Assembly: GCF_000829375.1 (NCBI RefSeq)
Contig: NZ_AP014624.1
Span: 4,836,001 to 4,900,000, forward strand
DNA: 64,000 bases
Reading direction: 5' to 3'
Source: Chryseobacterium sp. StRB126
GTDB lineage: Bacteria; Bacteroidota; Bacteroidia; Flavobacteriales; Weeksellaceae
Under the pieces are notes generated by a model that saw nothing but the letters and a program-made list of their open reading frames with translations, had not been told where the DNA came from and searched no databases. The translations under genes were made by a program, and so were the position numbers. Below are positions 1-8,956 of this stretch, one piece after another (positions within the stretch are counted from its first letter, which is position 1; every line of letters starts with the position of its first letter).

Positions 1-279
1 TTCAGCAGAAGTTTGTGGAGTTACCAACTGCATTCCGATGATATTCTGAGCGTTTTCTTTAAGTTTATCCATGTTTGGAGAAAACTTAACACCCCCACCT
101 TTACCACGACCACCTGCGTGAATCTGTGCTTTTACAACCCAAGCCTGAGCTCCGGTTTCAGCAGTCAATTTTTCAGCAGCTGCTACAGCTTCATCTACGT
201 TGTTTGCTACGAAACCACGTTGGATAGCTACTCCATACTTTGATAAAATCTCTTTTGATTGATACTCGTGAAGATTCAT
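1..279 (-). CDS. sucC: succinyl-CoA ligase [ADP-forming] subunit beta, N-terminal part (cut by window edge)
   Basis: The first 93 residues can be read; the rest lies outside the window. The protein begins [12 protein letters not shown] and continues with the ATP-grasp N-domain segment [17 protein letters not shown], which is diagnostic of the SucC nucleotide-binding loop. SucC pairs with SucD to convert succinyl-CoA to succinate with nucleotide phosphorylation in the TCA cycle. The ATG at 279-277 is supported by the canonical family start and by a good promoter 40-70 bases upstream. The spacer to the next gene on this strand (410) is otherwise empty. Identity is near certain; only completeness is unknown. 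Confidence 0.95.
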   Translation of the reverse strand, partial: MNLHEYQSKEILSKYGVAIQRGFVANNVDEAVAAAEKLTAETGAQAWVVKAQIHAGGRGKGGGVKFSPNMDKLKENAQNIIGMQLVTPQTSAE

Positions 280-317
280 ATTATTTTTATTATTTTATTT
301 TAATATTTAAAGGTTGA

Positions 318-347
318 CAAATTTACTAAAAAGACATGGAAGTTCAA
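318..347 (-). promoter_or_regulatory. Bacteroidota-type promoter for sucC
   Basis: On the minus strand TTG (347-345) is followed after 19 bases by TAAATTTG (325-318), an exact match to the -33/-7 pattern of Bacteroidota promoters. It sits about 38 bases upstream of the sucC ATG with no gene between. Confidence 0.7.
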
Positions 348-409
348 GATTCTTCATTCAAAAATTAAAGATTACTTCCTTGATTTTTGACATGTTTATA
401 CATTTTTCC

Positions 410-1687
410 TTATTCTTCCGCTAATTTTTCAGACTGAGATCCGATAAACGGAATCTTTGGAGCCAAGAAGTATCCGGTAAGACTTGCAAACAAAATGGGG
501 ACAAAATAAGTAAACCCAGTTAATGTTCCCAGAATAATAGTTGTACTCATCGGAGTTCTCGTTACGCAGGCGTTAATGGCTGCCATACAGCTTACAATGG
601 CCAAAGTAGTATCTACACTGGGAAATAAATTGTGGATAATCAGTCCTAAAGTTGTTCCTACAAAGAACAACGGAATGATAAAACCTCCTCTCCAACCGGA
701 AGTTACCGTAATGGCAATGGCTAATATTTTAAAGATCAAAACCAAAATCAGGAAATTCAATCCGAAGTTTCCACCGATTAATTGATTGATCTCGTTATGT
801 CCAAAGTATCTTGTGATGGGAAAATTGTAAGCAATAATTCCCAAAAGAATTCCTCCAGCTAATGTTCTGATATAGATCGGGAATTTTCTGTATTCAAAAA
901 TCTTTTTGAAAAACTTCACTACAAATATGAAAATCCAACCGAAAAGAGTTCCTACAATTCCGAATAAAGTAGCATATAAGAAATCATATACACCTGTGTA
1001 ATGATAGGCTTTCAAATCCCATGTTGCTCCAATTCCCAAATGGATAATTAAAGCAAACATCAGGTAACTGAAACAGCTGGCAACCAATGCAGGAATAATG
1101 GCCTTATAATACTCAACGGCATGCTTGTGATGCAGAATCTCCAGGGAAAAAAGACTTCCTCCCAGCGGAGCTCCAAAAAGAGCGGTAAACCCTGAAGCCA
1201 TCCCGGCAATACTTAATGAACGAAGCTCTTCTCCTTTCAATCTGAAGATTTTCCCAAGCCAGGTTCCTGTAGATCCGGTAACCTGTACTAAAGGAGCTTC
1301 CGGTCCTAAACTTCCTCCTGATGCTACACAAAAAAGTGAGGATAAAATCATGGATGGATTATTTTTCGGTTCCAGTTTTCCTTTATTGAATCTGATGTTA
1401 TTTACAATCAAATGGATTTCTCCGGGATCTCCTATAAAGTGGATCACCAGGCCTGCCAGCAAACCACAAATAGCCATGGTTGGAATCACCTGCCATCCTT
1501 GAAAATGAGCTAAAAACTCAGTAAAATGCTCCAATACAATCCAATATCCGCCGGCAATAACACCACCTACCAGACCTGTAAAGGCCCACATAAAAAAAGT
1601 ACGGCTGAAGACAAAAGGATTGAACCTTATAGGTTGATCTAAGAGATTAAATGTTTTGATTAGCCGTCTCCTTCTATTGATTTTCAT
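410..1687 (-). CDS. ClC-family chloride channel / H+-coupled anion transporter
   Basis: A 425-residue polytopic membrane protein. It carries the ClC gating segment GSLGPEAP (about residues 126-132, with gating Glu at 130), where the usual form is G(R/K)EGP, and a second anion-site segment GGFIIPL (334-340), the counterpart of GxFxP. The first selectivity loop (GSGIP in classical ClCs) is replaced by GDPGEI around 87-92, so it belongs to a divergent bacterial subgroup. The protein lacks CBS domains. Conserved gating Glu favours an exchanger or gated channel, but transport mode cannot be read from sequence. The gene stands alone, 78 bases downstream of the next gene on this strand (1767). Confidence 0.9.
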   Translation of the reverse strand: MKINRRRRLIKTFNLLDQPIRFNPFVFSRTFFMWAFTGLVGGVIAGGYWIVLEHFTEFLAHFQGWQVIPTMAICGLLAGLVIHFIGDPGEIHLIVNNIRFNKGKLEPKNNPSMILSSLFCVASGGSLGPEAPLVQVTGSTGTWLGKIFRLKGEELRSLSIAGMASGFTALFGAPLGGSLFSLEILHHKHAVEYYKAIIPALVASCFSYLMFALIIHLGIGATWDLKAYHYTGVYDFLYATLFGIVGTLFGWIFIFVVKFFKKIFEYRKFPIYIRTLAGGILLGIIAYNFPITRYFGHNEINQLIGGNFGLNFLILVLIFKILAIAITVTSGWRGGFIIPLFFVGTTLGLIIHNLFPSVDTTLAIVSCMAAINACVTRTPMSTTIILGTLTGFTYFVPILFASLTGYFLAPKIPFIGSQSEKLAEE

Positions 1688-1766
1688 TTTAATTTATTTT
1701 AAACAGTAAAAGCATTTCATTATTTGTCTTTACTGATGATGAGAGCTTTTACAATACGCTCTTTAT

Positions 1767-2450
1767 TTATTCGAATCTTAATACAATAGGTTGTGCAAAG
1801 GTTTGTATAATTGGTTTGTTATTATAAATCAAAGGTTTTTCCAAACCACCAATAGCAGACAGGAACAATCCGCTGATGATACCGAATTCTGTATCAGATG
1901 ACTCACTATATTTTACTTTTTTGAACTTCCCATCCACATCAATTATAAAATTCAACTTACAACGATAGATTCCGCCTGCGGAATCGTCCATTAAATAAAC
2001 AGGAAAATCCACCGTCAACTGTTTTTTCAACTCGACAAGCTGTTGATAATTCTCAACCTCGGCAATATCAATAGATTTTTTTTTCTCCTCTTCCAGAAGC
2101 GTGACTTCCGTTTGGGGAAAATTGTTTTCAATCTGTACTCCGCTGGTTGCTTTAAATGATAAGTTTGGATCTATTTTTCCGATTATTACCTCTTTGTCAT
2201 AGATGCTTTGATACAAATCTTTCAGATTTTTTAATTTTTCACCATAAAAAAGTTTATACTTTCGAGCATATAAAGCCTCATCTTTTTTATAATCATAACG
2301 TTTAATACTATCGGAAAAACGATTTTGTATATCTTTTATTTCTACTAAAATATTTCTGTTTAGCAGTTTCTTCCCCTGTGCATTTATTTTTTGAACACTT
2401 ATACAAGAAATCGTCAGAGCAATAACAAGTAATAAAAAACGTTGATTCAT
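1767..2450 (-). CDS. secreted protein with TonB-C-like C-terminal domain
   Basis: The 227-residue product has a signal peptide (residues 1-25, ending INAQ) and a charged middle region. The last ~75 residues follow the pattern of the TonB C-terminal fold: a predicted strand with INFxIDxxG-like spacing (LNFIIDVDGKFKKVK), a helix, and a final strand QPIVLRF. Unlike true TonB it has no N-terminal membrane anchor or Pro-rich spacer, so it probably is not an energy transducer but one of the many small periplasmic TonB-C proteins of Flavobacteria. Function unknown. It is separated by 66 bases from DUF423 upstream on this strand. Confidence 0.6.
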   Translation of the reverse strand: MNQRFLLLVIALTISCISVQKINAQGKKLLNRNILVEIKDIQNRFSDSIKRYDYKKDEALYARKYKLFYGEKLKNLKDLYQSIYDKEVIIGKIDPNLSFKATSGVQIENNFPQTEVTLLEEEKKKSIDIAEVENYQQLVELKKQLTVDFPVYLMDDSAGGIYRCKLNFIIDVDGKFKKVKYSESSDTEFGIISGLFLSAIGGLEKPLIYNNKPIIQTFAQPIVLRFE

Positions 2451-2516
2451 GGTTTTATTTTTCTGTAAGCAATCTACATAATATATTGCAAATCTTTTTT
2501 TGTCTGAACTGCAAGA

Positions 2517-2903
2517 TTAAATTCTATTTTTCGCAAAATAAAGAATCAACATTCCCCAGCTCAGGATCATCAATAATCCACCAAGCGGAGTAATAGGCCC
2601 TAAAAATTTAAGATTAGCTCCTAAATAATCCTGTAGGCTCAGGAAATAAATACTTACCGAGAACAACAGTGTTCCGGCAATCATTAAAATGGATGTCCAT
2701 TTTTCTGTGGAAGTTTCAAATTTTAAAATATATCCGATGATCAGCAGGAAAAAGGCTGCATACATCTGGTATCGTACTCCGGTTTCAAAACTTTCCAGCC
2801 TTTCCACCGATAGTATTTTCTTTAAGGCATGAGCTCCGAATGCGCCAAGAATTACGGACAACATTCCATAAACGGCTCCAAAAATCAGGGTAATTGTTTT
2901 CAT
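2517..2903 (-). CDS. DUF423 family small membrane protein
   Basis: A 128-residue protein with four hydrophobic segments and the DUF423 (YgdD-like) signature near the N-terminus, GAFGAHALKK, followed by the second-helix motif YQMYAAFFLL and a C-terminal PLGGLLMILSW segment. The family is widespread in the inner membrane and its function is not established. Its ATG lies one base after the stop codon of the 361-residue gene (2905), so it is the last member of the HMG-CoA reductase chain and is probably translated by coupling. Confidence 0.85.
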   Translation of the reverse strand: MKTITLIFGAVYGMLSVILGAFGAHALKKILSVERLESFETGVRYQMYAAFFLLIIGYILKFETSTEKWTSILMIAGTLLFSVSIYFLSLQDYLGANLKFLGPITPLGGLLMILSWGMLILYFAKNRI

Positions 2904-2904
2904 T

Positions 2905-3990
2905 TTATAACTCTTCTAATTCTATACTTAAATTTTTCTTTGTTTTATAATCCTGCCAGGTTCCGGAAATTTTATTTCCATTCATTTCTGCCTCTACAAA
3001 AGCTCTCGGAATCCATTGACTTGTAGCATCGTCATAACGGTCATTTTCTGTGATCGAAATATGATTTCTTTTCATCTGCCCGTCCCATTTAATCAGCTTT
3101 TTATTTTTATCATACCAATATTCTGCATTAAAAGAACTTACTCCGGGGGTATCATTATTCGGATAAAAACGGGTAACAAGGGCTGTAATTGGATATTTCC
3201 CATCAATTTTTCCTTTGTACAGCTTATTTCTGAAGCTGGTTTTCTCTACTTTTTCAGATCCGTTAAGTAAGTTTTTGGCATAAAGGCTCCAATATTTTTC
3301 CAACTCCTTATAGGTCAATTCAAGTTCATGACTTCCCAGATCATCTAAGGCTCTCATTGCATGATTGGAACATCTTCCGGCTACAAATGTCAGCTTATCT
3401 TTTCCAAAAAAATATTGGATATCATCCAAAGATTGCTCTGTATAACACCCTTCATATAAACCAATTTGTTCTTCTGTTTCTTCGGGCGGATTTTTGGCAG
3501 ATTTCAACTCAGCTAAAAAATCATTAACTCTTTTCTTTACTTTCTGTTCAAGCAAATGTTCAATAGTCTTAATTGAATTAGCTTGAAACAGATCTTGAGC
3601 ATTGATAAAATTCCCGGTTCTCAGGTCAAAATTCTTCCAGATCGTAAAGTTTTCAGGATAAGCACCTGAAGCTTCTCCATCCATCCCGATACTTAAAATA
3701 TTTTTAGGCGTTTCCAGCTTTTTCCAACTATAGAAATAAACATAATTAGAATAAGAAGTTGTTCCTGTAGAAACCAGTTTAAAAGGATTAGAACCTGAAT
3801 TGGGAATATATTCCAATTCGTTGACCTGTAAAAATGTATTTATTTTGCTTTCCACTAAGGGATTTTCTGCATAGGAAACCACCGGAAAAGTTGAGTCTTC
3901 AGTCTTTGGCTGTAAATCTGTTATTTTTAAATTTTTCTGTGAAAAACTTAATCCGGAAATCAACATGAAAAACAAGACCCTTTTTTTCAC
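2905..3990 (-). CDS. secreted protein with RsiV/DUF3298-like C-terminal region, GTG start
   Basis: This 361-residue protein starts with a short signal peptide (about residues 1-17, ending SFSQ). The segment around residues 105-150 (MDGEASGAYPENFTIW, then FDLRTGNFI) resembles the DUF3298/RsiV beta domain, in which 'GGAHP...FDLxTGk' is typical; the remaining part is unrecognised. The chosen GTG start at 3990-3988 gives the full signal peptide MKKRVLFF; the next ATG (3966) would cut it. The GTG overlaps the TAG stop of the upstream 55-aa gene (TAGTG), which supports translational coupling. Role unknown. Confidence 0.6.
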   Translation of the reverse strand: MKKRVLFFMLISGLSFSQKNLKITDLQPKTEDSTFPVVSYAENPLVESKINTFLQVNELEYIPNSGSNPFKLVSTGTTSYSNYVYFYSWKKLETPKNILSIGMDGEASGAYPENFTIWKNFDLRTGNFINAQDLFQANSIKTIEHLLEQKVKKRVNDFLAELKSAKNPPEETEEQIGLYEGCYTEQSLDDIQYFFGKDKLTFVAGRCSNHAMRALDDLGSHELELTYKELEKYWSLYAKNLLNGSEKVEKTSFRNKLYKGKIDGKYPITALVTRFYPNNDTPGVSSFNAEYWYDKNKKLIKWDGQMKRNHISITENDRYDDATSQWIPRAFVEAEMNGNKISGTWQDYKTKKNLSIELEEL

Positions 3991-4157
3991 TATTTCGAAT
4001 TTAAATACATTAAAATAAATTTGGCCACTAAGGTAGAAATTCCCAGTATGATAAACATATTGGCAAATCTCTTTGAACTTTGGAAGCCCGGTGAAGTGGT
4101 TTTCTTCAAAAAGAATCCAAAGATGAGAAATAGGATAGGCAGAATTATCTGTAACAT
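3990..4157 (-). CDS. 55-aa membrane protein, unrecognised
   Basis: A short gene found by reading the gap between two longer ones. It encodes MLQIILPILFLIFGFF and continues to 55 residues with two hydrophobic segments (about 2-17 and 35-51) separated by a basic, Ser-rich loop, so a small two-pass or re-entrant inner-membrane protein is likely. Its ATG overlaps the TAA stop of HMG-CoA reductase (TAATG) and its TAG stop overlaps the GTG of the next gene (TAGTG). This tight overlap at both ends is the main evidence that it is real. No family recognised. Confidence 0.65.
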   Translation of the reverse strand: MLQIILPILFLIFGFFLKKTTSPGFQSSKRFANMFIILGISTLVAKFILMYLNSK

Positions 4158-5485
4158 TAGTTTTCTCTCATTCTGTTAAACTCATTGATTACCTCATGGT
4201 GACTCACCGTCTTATCTTTGAAATAAGTCACAAAATGCTCTTTCTCTTCTTCAGTAGCTCCCAATTGGTTCAAAATATTCAGTAAGTGCATTTTCATGTG
4301 CCCTTTCTGAATTCCAGTTGTTACTAATGAACGTAGAGCACCAAAGTTCTGTGCCAATCCTGAAACAGCCAGGATACTCATCAATTCCTGAGCAGATGGT
4401 TTTCCAAGTAATGCTAAAGAGAATTTTACCAAAGGGTGAAGATTTGTTAACCCTCCTACAACACCTACAGAAATCGGAAGATCTATCCAGAATCTGAAAA
4501 CTCCATTATCCGTTGTACAATGTGTTAGAGATCTGTATTGTCCGTCTCTTGCAGCATAGGCATGAGCACAAGCTTCCGTAGCTCTGAAATCGTTTCCGGT
4601 TGCAATTACAACAGCATCTACTCCATTCATTACTCCTTTATTATGAGTTGTTGCCCGGTAAGGTTCAATTTCAGCAATGGTTACGGCTTGTTTAAATTTA
4701 GAAGCAAATTCTTCAGGAGAAATTCCACTGTCATCTTTTAAGTCTTCCATTTTACATGAAACCTCAGCTCTTACAATACAGTCAGGCGTAAAATTGGAAA
4801 GGATATTCATCACAATCTGTAATGAATTTTTCTCATCCTGGGTGAAATCTTCACAGGTTGCTACTTCCTGTCTCAAAGTTTTCCCAAACTGTTCAAGACA
4901 CGAATTGATAAAATTAGCTCCCATTGAGTCTACAGTATCAAAACTTGCTTTCAGTTGGTAATAATTTGGCATTTCTGCAGTTTTATCCACAAGGCTGATG
5001 TTCAGAATTCCACCGCCTCGTTTTCTCATATTGGCAGTAATATCCTGGGTAGATTCAAATAATTTTTTCTTTAAACTAAAATTAAAGAAGTGTAATAATT
5101 TGTGCGACTCTACATTGAATATAAAATGAGTGTGCCCTAACTTTTCAGTATTAATAATGGTTGTTTTAAAACCTCCTTTATCAATCCAGAATTTTGCGGC
5201 CTTGGAAGCTGCTGCTACTACTGAACTTTCTTCAACAGCCATTGGTAGTGCCAATAGTTTTCCATCAATTAAAAAGTTCGGAGCAATCCCATACGGCATA
5301 TAGAAATTGGATATCGTATTTTCAGAAAATTCTTCATGAAGCTTCTGAAGATCTGCATTTTCATTCCAATATTGTTTCAATATATTTTGATATTCTTGAT
5401 TATCTTCAAGATATTCGCTTACAAGCCACTCGATTTTCCCCTGCTTTGAAAGCTTGGAAAAACCTTCGATCGGTTTATGATTCAT
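4157..5485 (-). CDS. hydroxymethylglutaryl-CoA reductase, class II (degradative-type family)
   Basis: From the ATG at 5485 the product has 442 residues and begins MNHKPIEGFSKLSKQGK, the usual class II start; an ATG 36 bases upstream is in frame but adds an atypical tail. Catalytic features of HMG-CoA reductase are all visible: VEESS (about 84-88, catalytic Glu), DSMGAN (186-191), HNKGVMNG with the catalytic Lys at 283, ATGND with the catalytic Asp at 299, and GHMKMH with the catalytic His at 396. Class II enzymes interconvert HMG-CoA and mevalonate. In Flavobacteriia the gene usually belongs to a mevalonate route to isoprenoids, which I infer but cannot confirm because no other pathway gene is in the window. 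It heads an overlapping chain with the 55-aa, 361-aa and DUF423 genes. Confidence 0.93.
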   Translation of the reverse strand: MNHKPIEGFSKLSKQGKIEWLVSEYLEDNQEYQNILKQYWNENADLQKLHEEFSENTISNFYMPYGIAPNFLIDGKLLALPMAVEESSVVAAASKAAKFWIDKGGFKTTIINTEKLGHTHFIFNVESHKLLHFFNFSLKKKLFESTQDITANMRKRGGGILNISLVDKTAEMPNYYQLKASFDTVDSMGANFINSCLEQFGKTLRQEVATCEDFTQDEKNSLQIVMNILSNFTPDCIVRAEVSCKMEDLKDDSGISPEEFASKFKQAVTIAEIEPYRATTHNKGVMNGVDAVVIATGNDFRATEACAHAYAARDGQYRSLTHCTTDNGVFRFWIDLPISVGVVGGLTNLHPLVKFSLALLGKPSAQELMSILAVSGLAQNFGALRSLVTTGIQKGHMKMHLLNILNQLGATEEEKEHFVTYFKDKTVSHHEVINEFNRMREN

Positions 5486-5644
5486 ATATAGATAATTTAT
5501 TTTTCCAAAGGTTGTATGCAATCGCGTCGTTTCATTCTTAATTTGTGCTCACAAATCATCGCGATTTCATGATATAAACTTTAATGAGGCGTAAATATAA
5601 TGATTTTGAGGCTCTTTTTTGTTGATAACTTCTATGAAAAAAGA

Positions 5645-5675
5645 TTGATACTTATCAATTTTAGAACTAAATTTG
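5645..5675 (+). promoter_or_regulatory. Bacteroidota-type promoter for the radical-SAM repair gene
   Basis: TTG (5645-5647) is followed after 20 bases by TAAATTTG (5668-5675), matching the -33/-7 consensus. The predicted transcript would start about 45 bases before the ATG at 5727. Confidence 0.6.
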
Positions 5676-5726
5676 AGCATGTATTAAAAAATATACTGAT
5701 ACAAATTATATCAAATCATTTATAGC

Positions 5727-6986
5727 ATGAATTTTGACCGCCTTAAAGAAAAACTTGAAATCCTTGCTGATGCTGCCAAGTATGATGTTTCATGCTCATC
5801 AAGCGGAGGAACAAGAAAGAATAAAAAAGGGGCTTTAGGAGATAGTTCCGTAAGTGGGATTTGTCATACCTATACCGAAGACGGCAGATGCGTTTCTTTA
5901 CTCAAAATTTTATTAACCAATCACTGTATTTATGATTGTGCTTATTGTGTATCCAGAAGTTCAAATGATATAAAAAGAGCTGCTTTTACGGTAGAAGAAG
6001 CTGTAGACCTTACTATTAATTTTTATCGGAGAAACTATATCGAAGGTTTATTTCTGAGTTCAGGAATTTTTAAAAATGCAGATACAACAATGGAGCGTCT
6101 TGTAAGAGTTGCTAAAAAACTGCGTCTGGAAGAGAACTTTAACGGATATATTCATCTAAAATCTATTCCGGGAGCTAGTGACGATCTGATGCAGGAAGCC
6201 GCTATGTATGCAGACCGATTATCCGTCAATATTGAAATTCCTACGGAAAGCGGATTAAAATTGCTGGCTCCTGAAAAAAACAGGCAGGATATGATTAGTC
6301 CTATGAGATACATTCAAAAAGGGATTATCCAATATCAGGACGAGAAAAAGATTTTAAAGAAGGTACCTAAGTTTGCGCCTGCAGGGCAATCTACTCAAAT
6401 GATTGTAGGTGCTACTAACGAAAATGACCTGCAAATCATCAAAGTGGCAGATCATTTTTATAAAAACTTCAATCTAAAAAGGGTATATTATTCCGGATAT
6501 GTTCCTGTTTTAGAAGACAACAGGCTTCCTTCTCTAACTACTGAAGTTCCCATGCTTCGTGAAAACAGGCTTTATCAATCGGATTGGCTCATGAGGTTTT
6601 ATGGTTTTAAAGCAGAAGAAATTTTAGATCCTAATATCCCATTTCTTGATCTGGAAGTGGATCCCAAACTGAGCTGGGCTCTACGACATCTGGATCAGTT
6701 TCCGGTGAATATTCAGACCGCAGACTATCAGATGATTTTAAGAATTCCTGGAATTGGAGTAAAGTCGGCACAAAAAATTGTGAGTGCCAGACGTTTTCAG
6801 GTTTTAAACCTGGATCACTTGAGACAATTAGGAGCTTCCGTAAACCGGGCTAAATATTTTATTGATTTTAATGCAGGAAATCCCTTTTTAAAATATTTAA
6901 CCCATCAAAATTTGAAGAAACTGTTGATGGGAGGCCGTTCTTCGAAGTTTCATAATCAGTTTTCGCAACAACTGACTTTGTTTTAG
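5727..6986 (+). CDS. putative DNA modification/repair radical SAM protein (TIGR03916-type)
   Basis: A 419-residue radical SAM enzyme. The [4Fe-4S]-binding CxxxCxxC triad is C67, C71 and C74 (HCIYDCAYC). The C-terminal part carries a helix-hairpin-helix DNA-binding motif, LRIPGIGVKSAQKIV, around residues 338-353, which is typical of this family and implies a nucleic-acid substrate. The family is known as a 'putative DNA modification/repair radical SAM protein'; the reaction is not established. It almost always neighbours the TIGR03915/DUF4130 protein, which is exactly what follows here 112 bases downstream. Length matches the family. A good promoter lies at 5645-5675. Confidence 0.92.
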   Translation: MNFDRLKEKLEILADAAKYDVSCSSSGGTRKNKKGALGDSSVSGICHTYTEDGRCVSLLKILLTNHCIYDCAYCVSRSSNDIKRAAFTVEEAVDLTINFYRRNYIEGLFLSSGIFKNADTTMERLVRVAKKLRLEENFNGYIHLKSIPGASDDLMQEAAMYADRLSVNIEIPTESGLKLLAPEKNRQDMISPMRYIQKGIIQYQDEKKILKKVPKFAPAGQSTQMIVGATNENDLQIIKVADHFYKNFNLKRVYYSGYVPVLEDNRLPSLTTEVPMLRENRLYQSDWLMRFYGFKAEEILDPNIPFLDLEVDPKLSWALRHLDQFPVNIQTADYQMILRIPGIGVKSAQKIVSARRFQVLNLDHLRQLGASVNRAKYFIDFNAGNPFLKYLTHQNLKKLLMGGRSSKFHNQFSQQLTLF

Positions 6987-7098
6987 TTTAAACACAAATA
7001 TTTAGACTAATGATCACAAATTATGAAAGCGCAAAGACATCACCATCAGAATGACAAGAAAAACTCAATAGCTATATTTTAAAATTACTATATTATAT

Positions 7099-7857
7099 AT
7101 GACCACTCTACTTTATGATGGCAGTTTTGACGGTCTTTTCACTGCAATATTCGAAGTTTTTGAATATCGCTATAGAGATGTGGAAATTGTGAATAGGGAA
7201 AGGTTTCATCAGAAAAATATTTTTGCAGAGACTCATGAAGTCATCACTCAAACTGATAAATCTGAAAGGGTCTTAAAAAAGTTAGAACAAAATCTTGGGA
7301 AACAAGGCGTGCATAAATTCTTAAAAGTTTTCTTATCCGAAGATTCTGAATTGGAAAAAGTAATACTATCAGCCATAAAACAATCTGTAAAAAATCCTGA
7401 TAAAAACATCCTGGAAAATTATACTGATACTAATATCATGAAAATTTCCAAAATCTGTAAATCTGTAGACAGAGAAAGTCATAGAATGACAGCTTTTGTC
7501 CGGTTTGAAAAAATGCAGGATGATATTTTCTTTTCGAAAATAGACCCTGATTTCAATGTGCTTCCTTTAATCAGAAAACATTTCAGTGATCGTTACCAGG
7601 ATCAGAAATGGATGATCTATGATTTACGAAGAAATTACGGAATCCTTTATGATCTGGAAACCTCTGACTTCTTTTATCCGGAGGAAAAATTAGAGATCAA
7701 GAATTATCAGGATAAGTTTCATGATGAGGAAAAGAATTATCAAACACTTTGGCAACGATATTTTACCAAGACCAATATTGTTGAAAGAAAAAATCTGAGA
7801 CTACATGTACAGCATGTTCCCAAAAGATATTGGAAGTATTTAACTGAGAAATGGTGA
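7099..7857 (+). CDS. TIGR03915 family putative DNA repair protein (DUF4130)
   Basis: The 252-residue product starts TTLLYDGSFDGLFTAIFEVF, the characteristic N-terminus of the TIGR03915 partner of the radical-SAM repair protein, and includes the DUF4130 segments HRMTAFVRF and the C-terminal VPKRYWKYLTEKW. In some bacteria this family is fused to a uracil-DNA-glycosylase domain; here it ends after DUF4130, so no glycosylase is attached. It presumably works with the radical-SAM gene upstream on the same strand. Biochemical role unknown. The stop is followed directly by the tandem-repeat region. Confidence 0.88.
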   Translation: MTTLLYDGSFDGLFTAIFEVFEYRYRDVEIVNRERFHQKNIFAETHEVITQTDKSERVLKKLEQNLGKQGVHKFLKVFLSEDSELEKVILSAIKQSVKNPDKNILENYTDTNIMKISKICKSVDRESHRMTAFVRFEKMQDDIFFSKIDPDFNVLPLIRKHFSDRYQDQKWMIYDLRRNYGILYDLETSDFFYPEEKLEIKNYQDKFHDEEKNYQTLWQRYFTKTNIVERKNLRLHVQHVPKRYWKYLTEKW

Positions 7858-8212
7858 TCTTAATTTGGATTACTCAAATCTACAATTCCATGTTGTGAAT
7901 AACTTTTTTTAACCACGGATGACACAGATTGACACAGATGTTTGCTTTTTAAGCTGAAATTTTAGGTGGGAAAAACCTGAGAAGGTTTTTAATTCATATT
8001 CTGACATTGTGGATAACTTTTTCGGCTCGATTTATTAGATTTATTTTTGAAGAACCTTTTAACAGGAGTATTTTATAACCAATTAGATTTGTGACAGATA
8101 TTGTATTAGTTATTCTACAATCCCATATTGTGGATAACTTTTTTAACCACGGATCACGCAGATTGACATAGAGAATTTTTAAAATGCTTACATCTGGTTT
8201 TCTGTCATTTTA

Positions 8213-8243
8213 TCCTTGTCAAGGTTTATAACCTTGACAAGGA
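8213..8243. repeat. perfect 14-bp inverted repeat (hairpin), copy 1
   Basis: Arms TCCTTGTCAAGGTT and AACCTTGACAAGGA are perfect complements around a three-base loop. The same hairpin recurs in the next two repeat units and once far away at 35635, so it is a dispersed element rather than a one-off terminator. Confidence 0.85.
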
Positions 8244-8569
8244 TAGATAACTTTTTAAACCACGGATGACACAGATTGACACAGATGCTTGCTTTTTAAG
8301 CTGAAATTTTAGGTGGGAAAAACCTGAGAAGGTTTTTAATTCATATTCCGACATTGTGGATAACTTTTTTGGCTCGATTTATTAGATTTATTTTTGAAGA
8401 ACCTTTTAACAGGGATATTTTATAACCGATTAGATTTGTGACAGATATCGTATTATTTATTCTACAATTCCCTATTGTGGATAACTTTTTTAACCACGGA
8501 TCTCGCAGATCGACACAGAGGATTTTTAAAATGTTTACATCTGGTTTTCTGTCATTTTATCCTTGTTTA

Positions 8570-8600
8570 TCCTTGTCAAGGTTTATAACCTTGACAAGGA
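8570..8600. repeat. perfect 14-bp inverted repeat (hairpin), copy 2
   Basis: Identical to the element at 8213. It is preceded by a duplicated TTTATCCTTG, which accounts for most of the length difference between the first and second units. Confidence 0.85.
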
Positions 8601-8925
8601 TAGATAATTTTTTAACCACGGATGACACAGATTGACACAGATGTTTGCTTTTTAAGCTGAAATTTTAGGTGGGAAAAACCTGAGAAGGTTTTTAATTCAT
8701 ATTTCGACATTGTGGATAACTTTTTTGGCTCGATTTATTAGATTTATTTTTGAAGAACCTTTTAACAGGGATATTTTATAACCAATTAGATTTGTGACAG
8801 ATATCGTATTATTTATTCTACAATCCCATATTGTGGATAACTTTTTTAACCACGGATCATGCAGATTGACACAGAGAATTTTTAAAATGCTTACATCTGG
8901 TTTTCTGTTATTTTATCTTTGTTTA

Positions 8926-8956
8926 TCCTTGTCAAGGTTTATAACCTTGACAAGGA
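8926..8956. repeat. perfect 14-bp inverted repeat (hairpin), copy 3
   Basis: Identical to the elements at 8213 and 8570, in the third unit of the tandem array. Confidence 0.85.

Noticed and set aside
13..243. Plus-strand open frame at the left edge
   Set aside because: It is the antisense shadow of sucC, which reads well on the minus strand.
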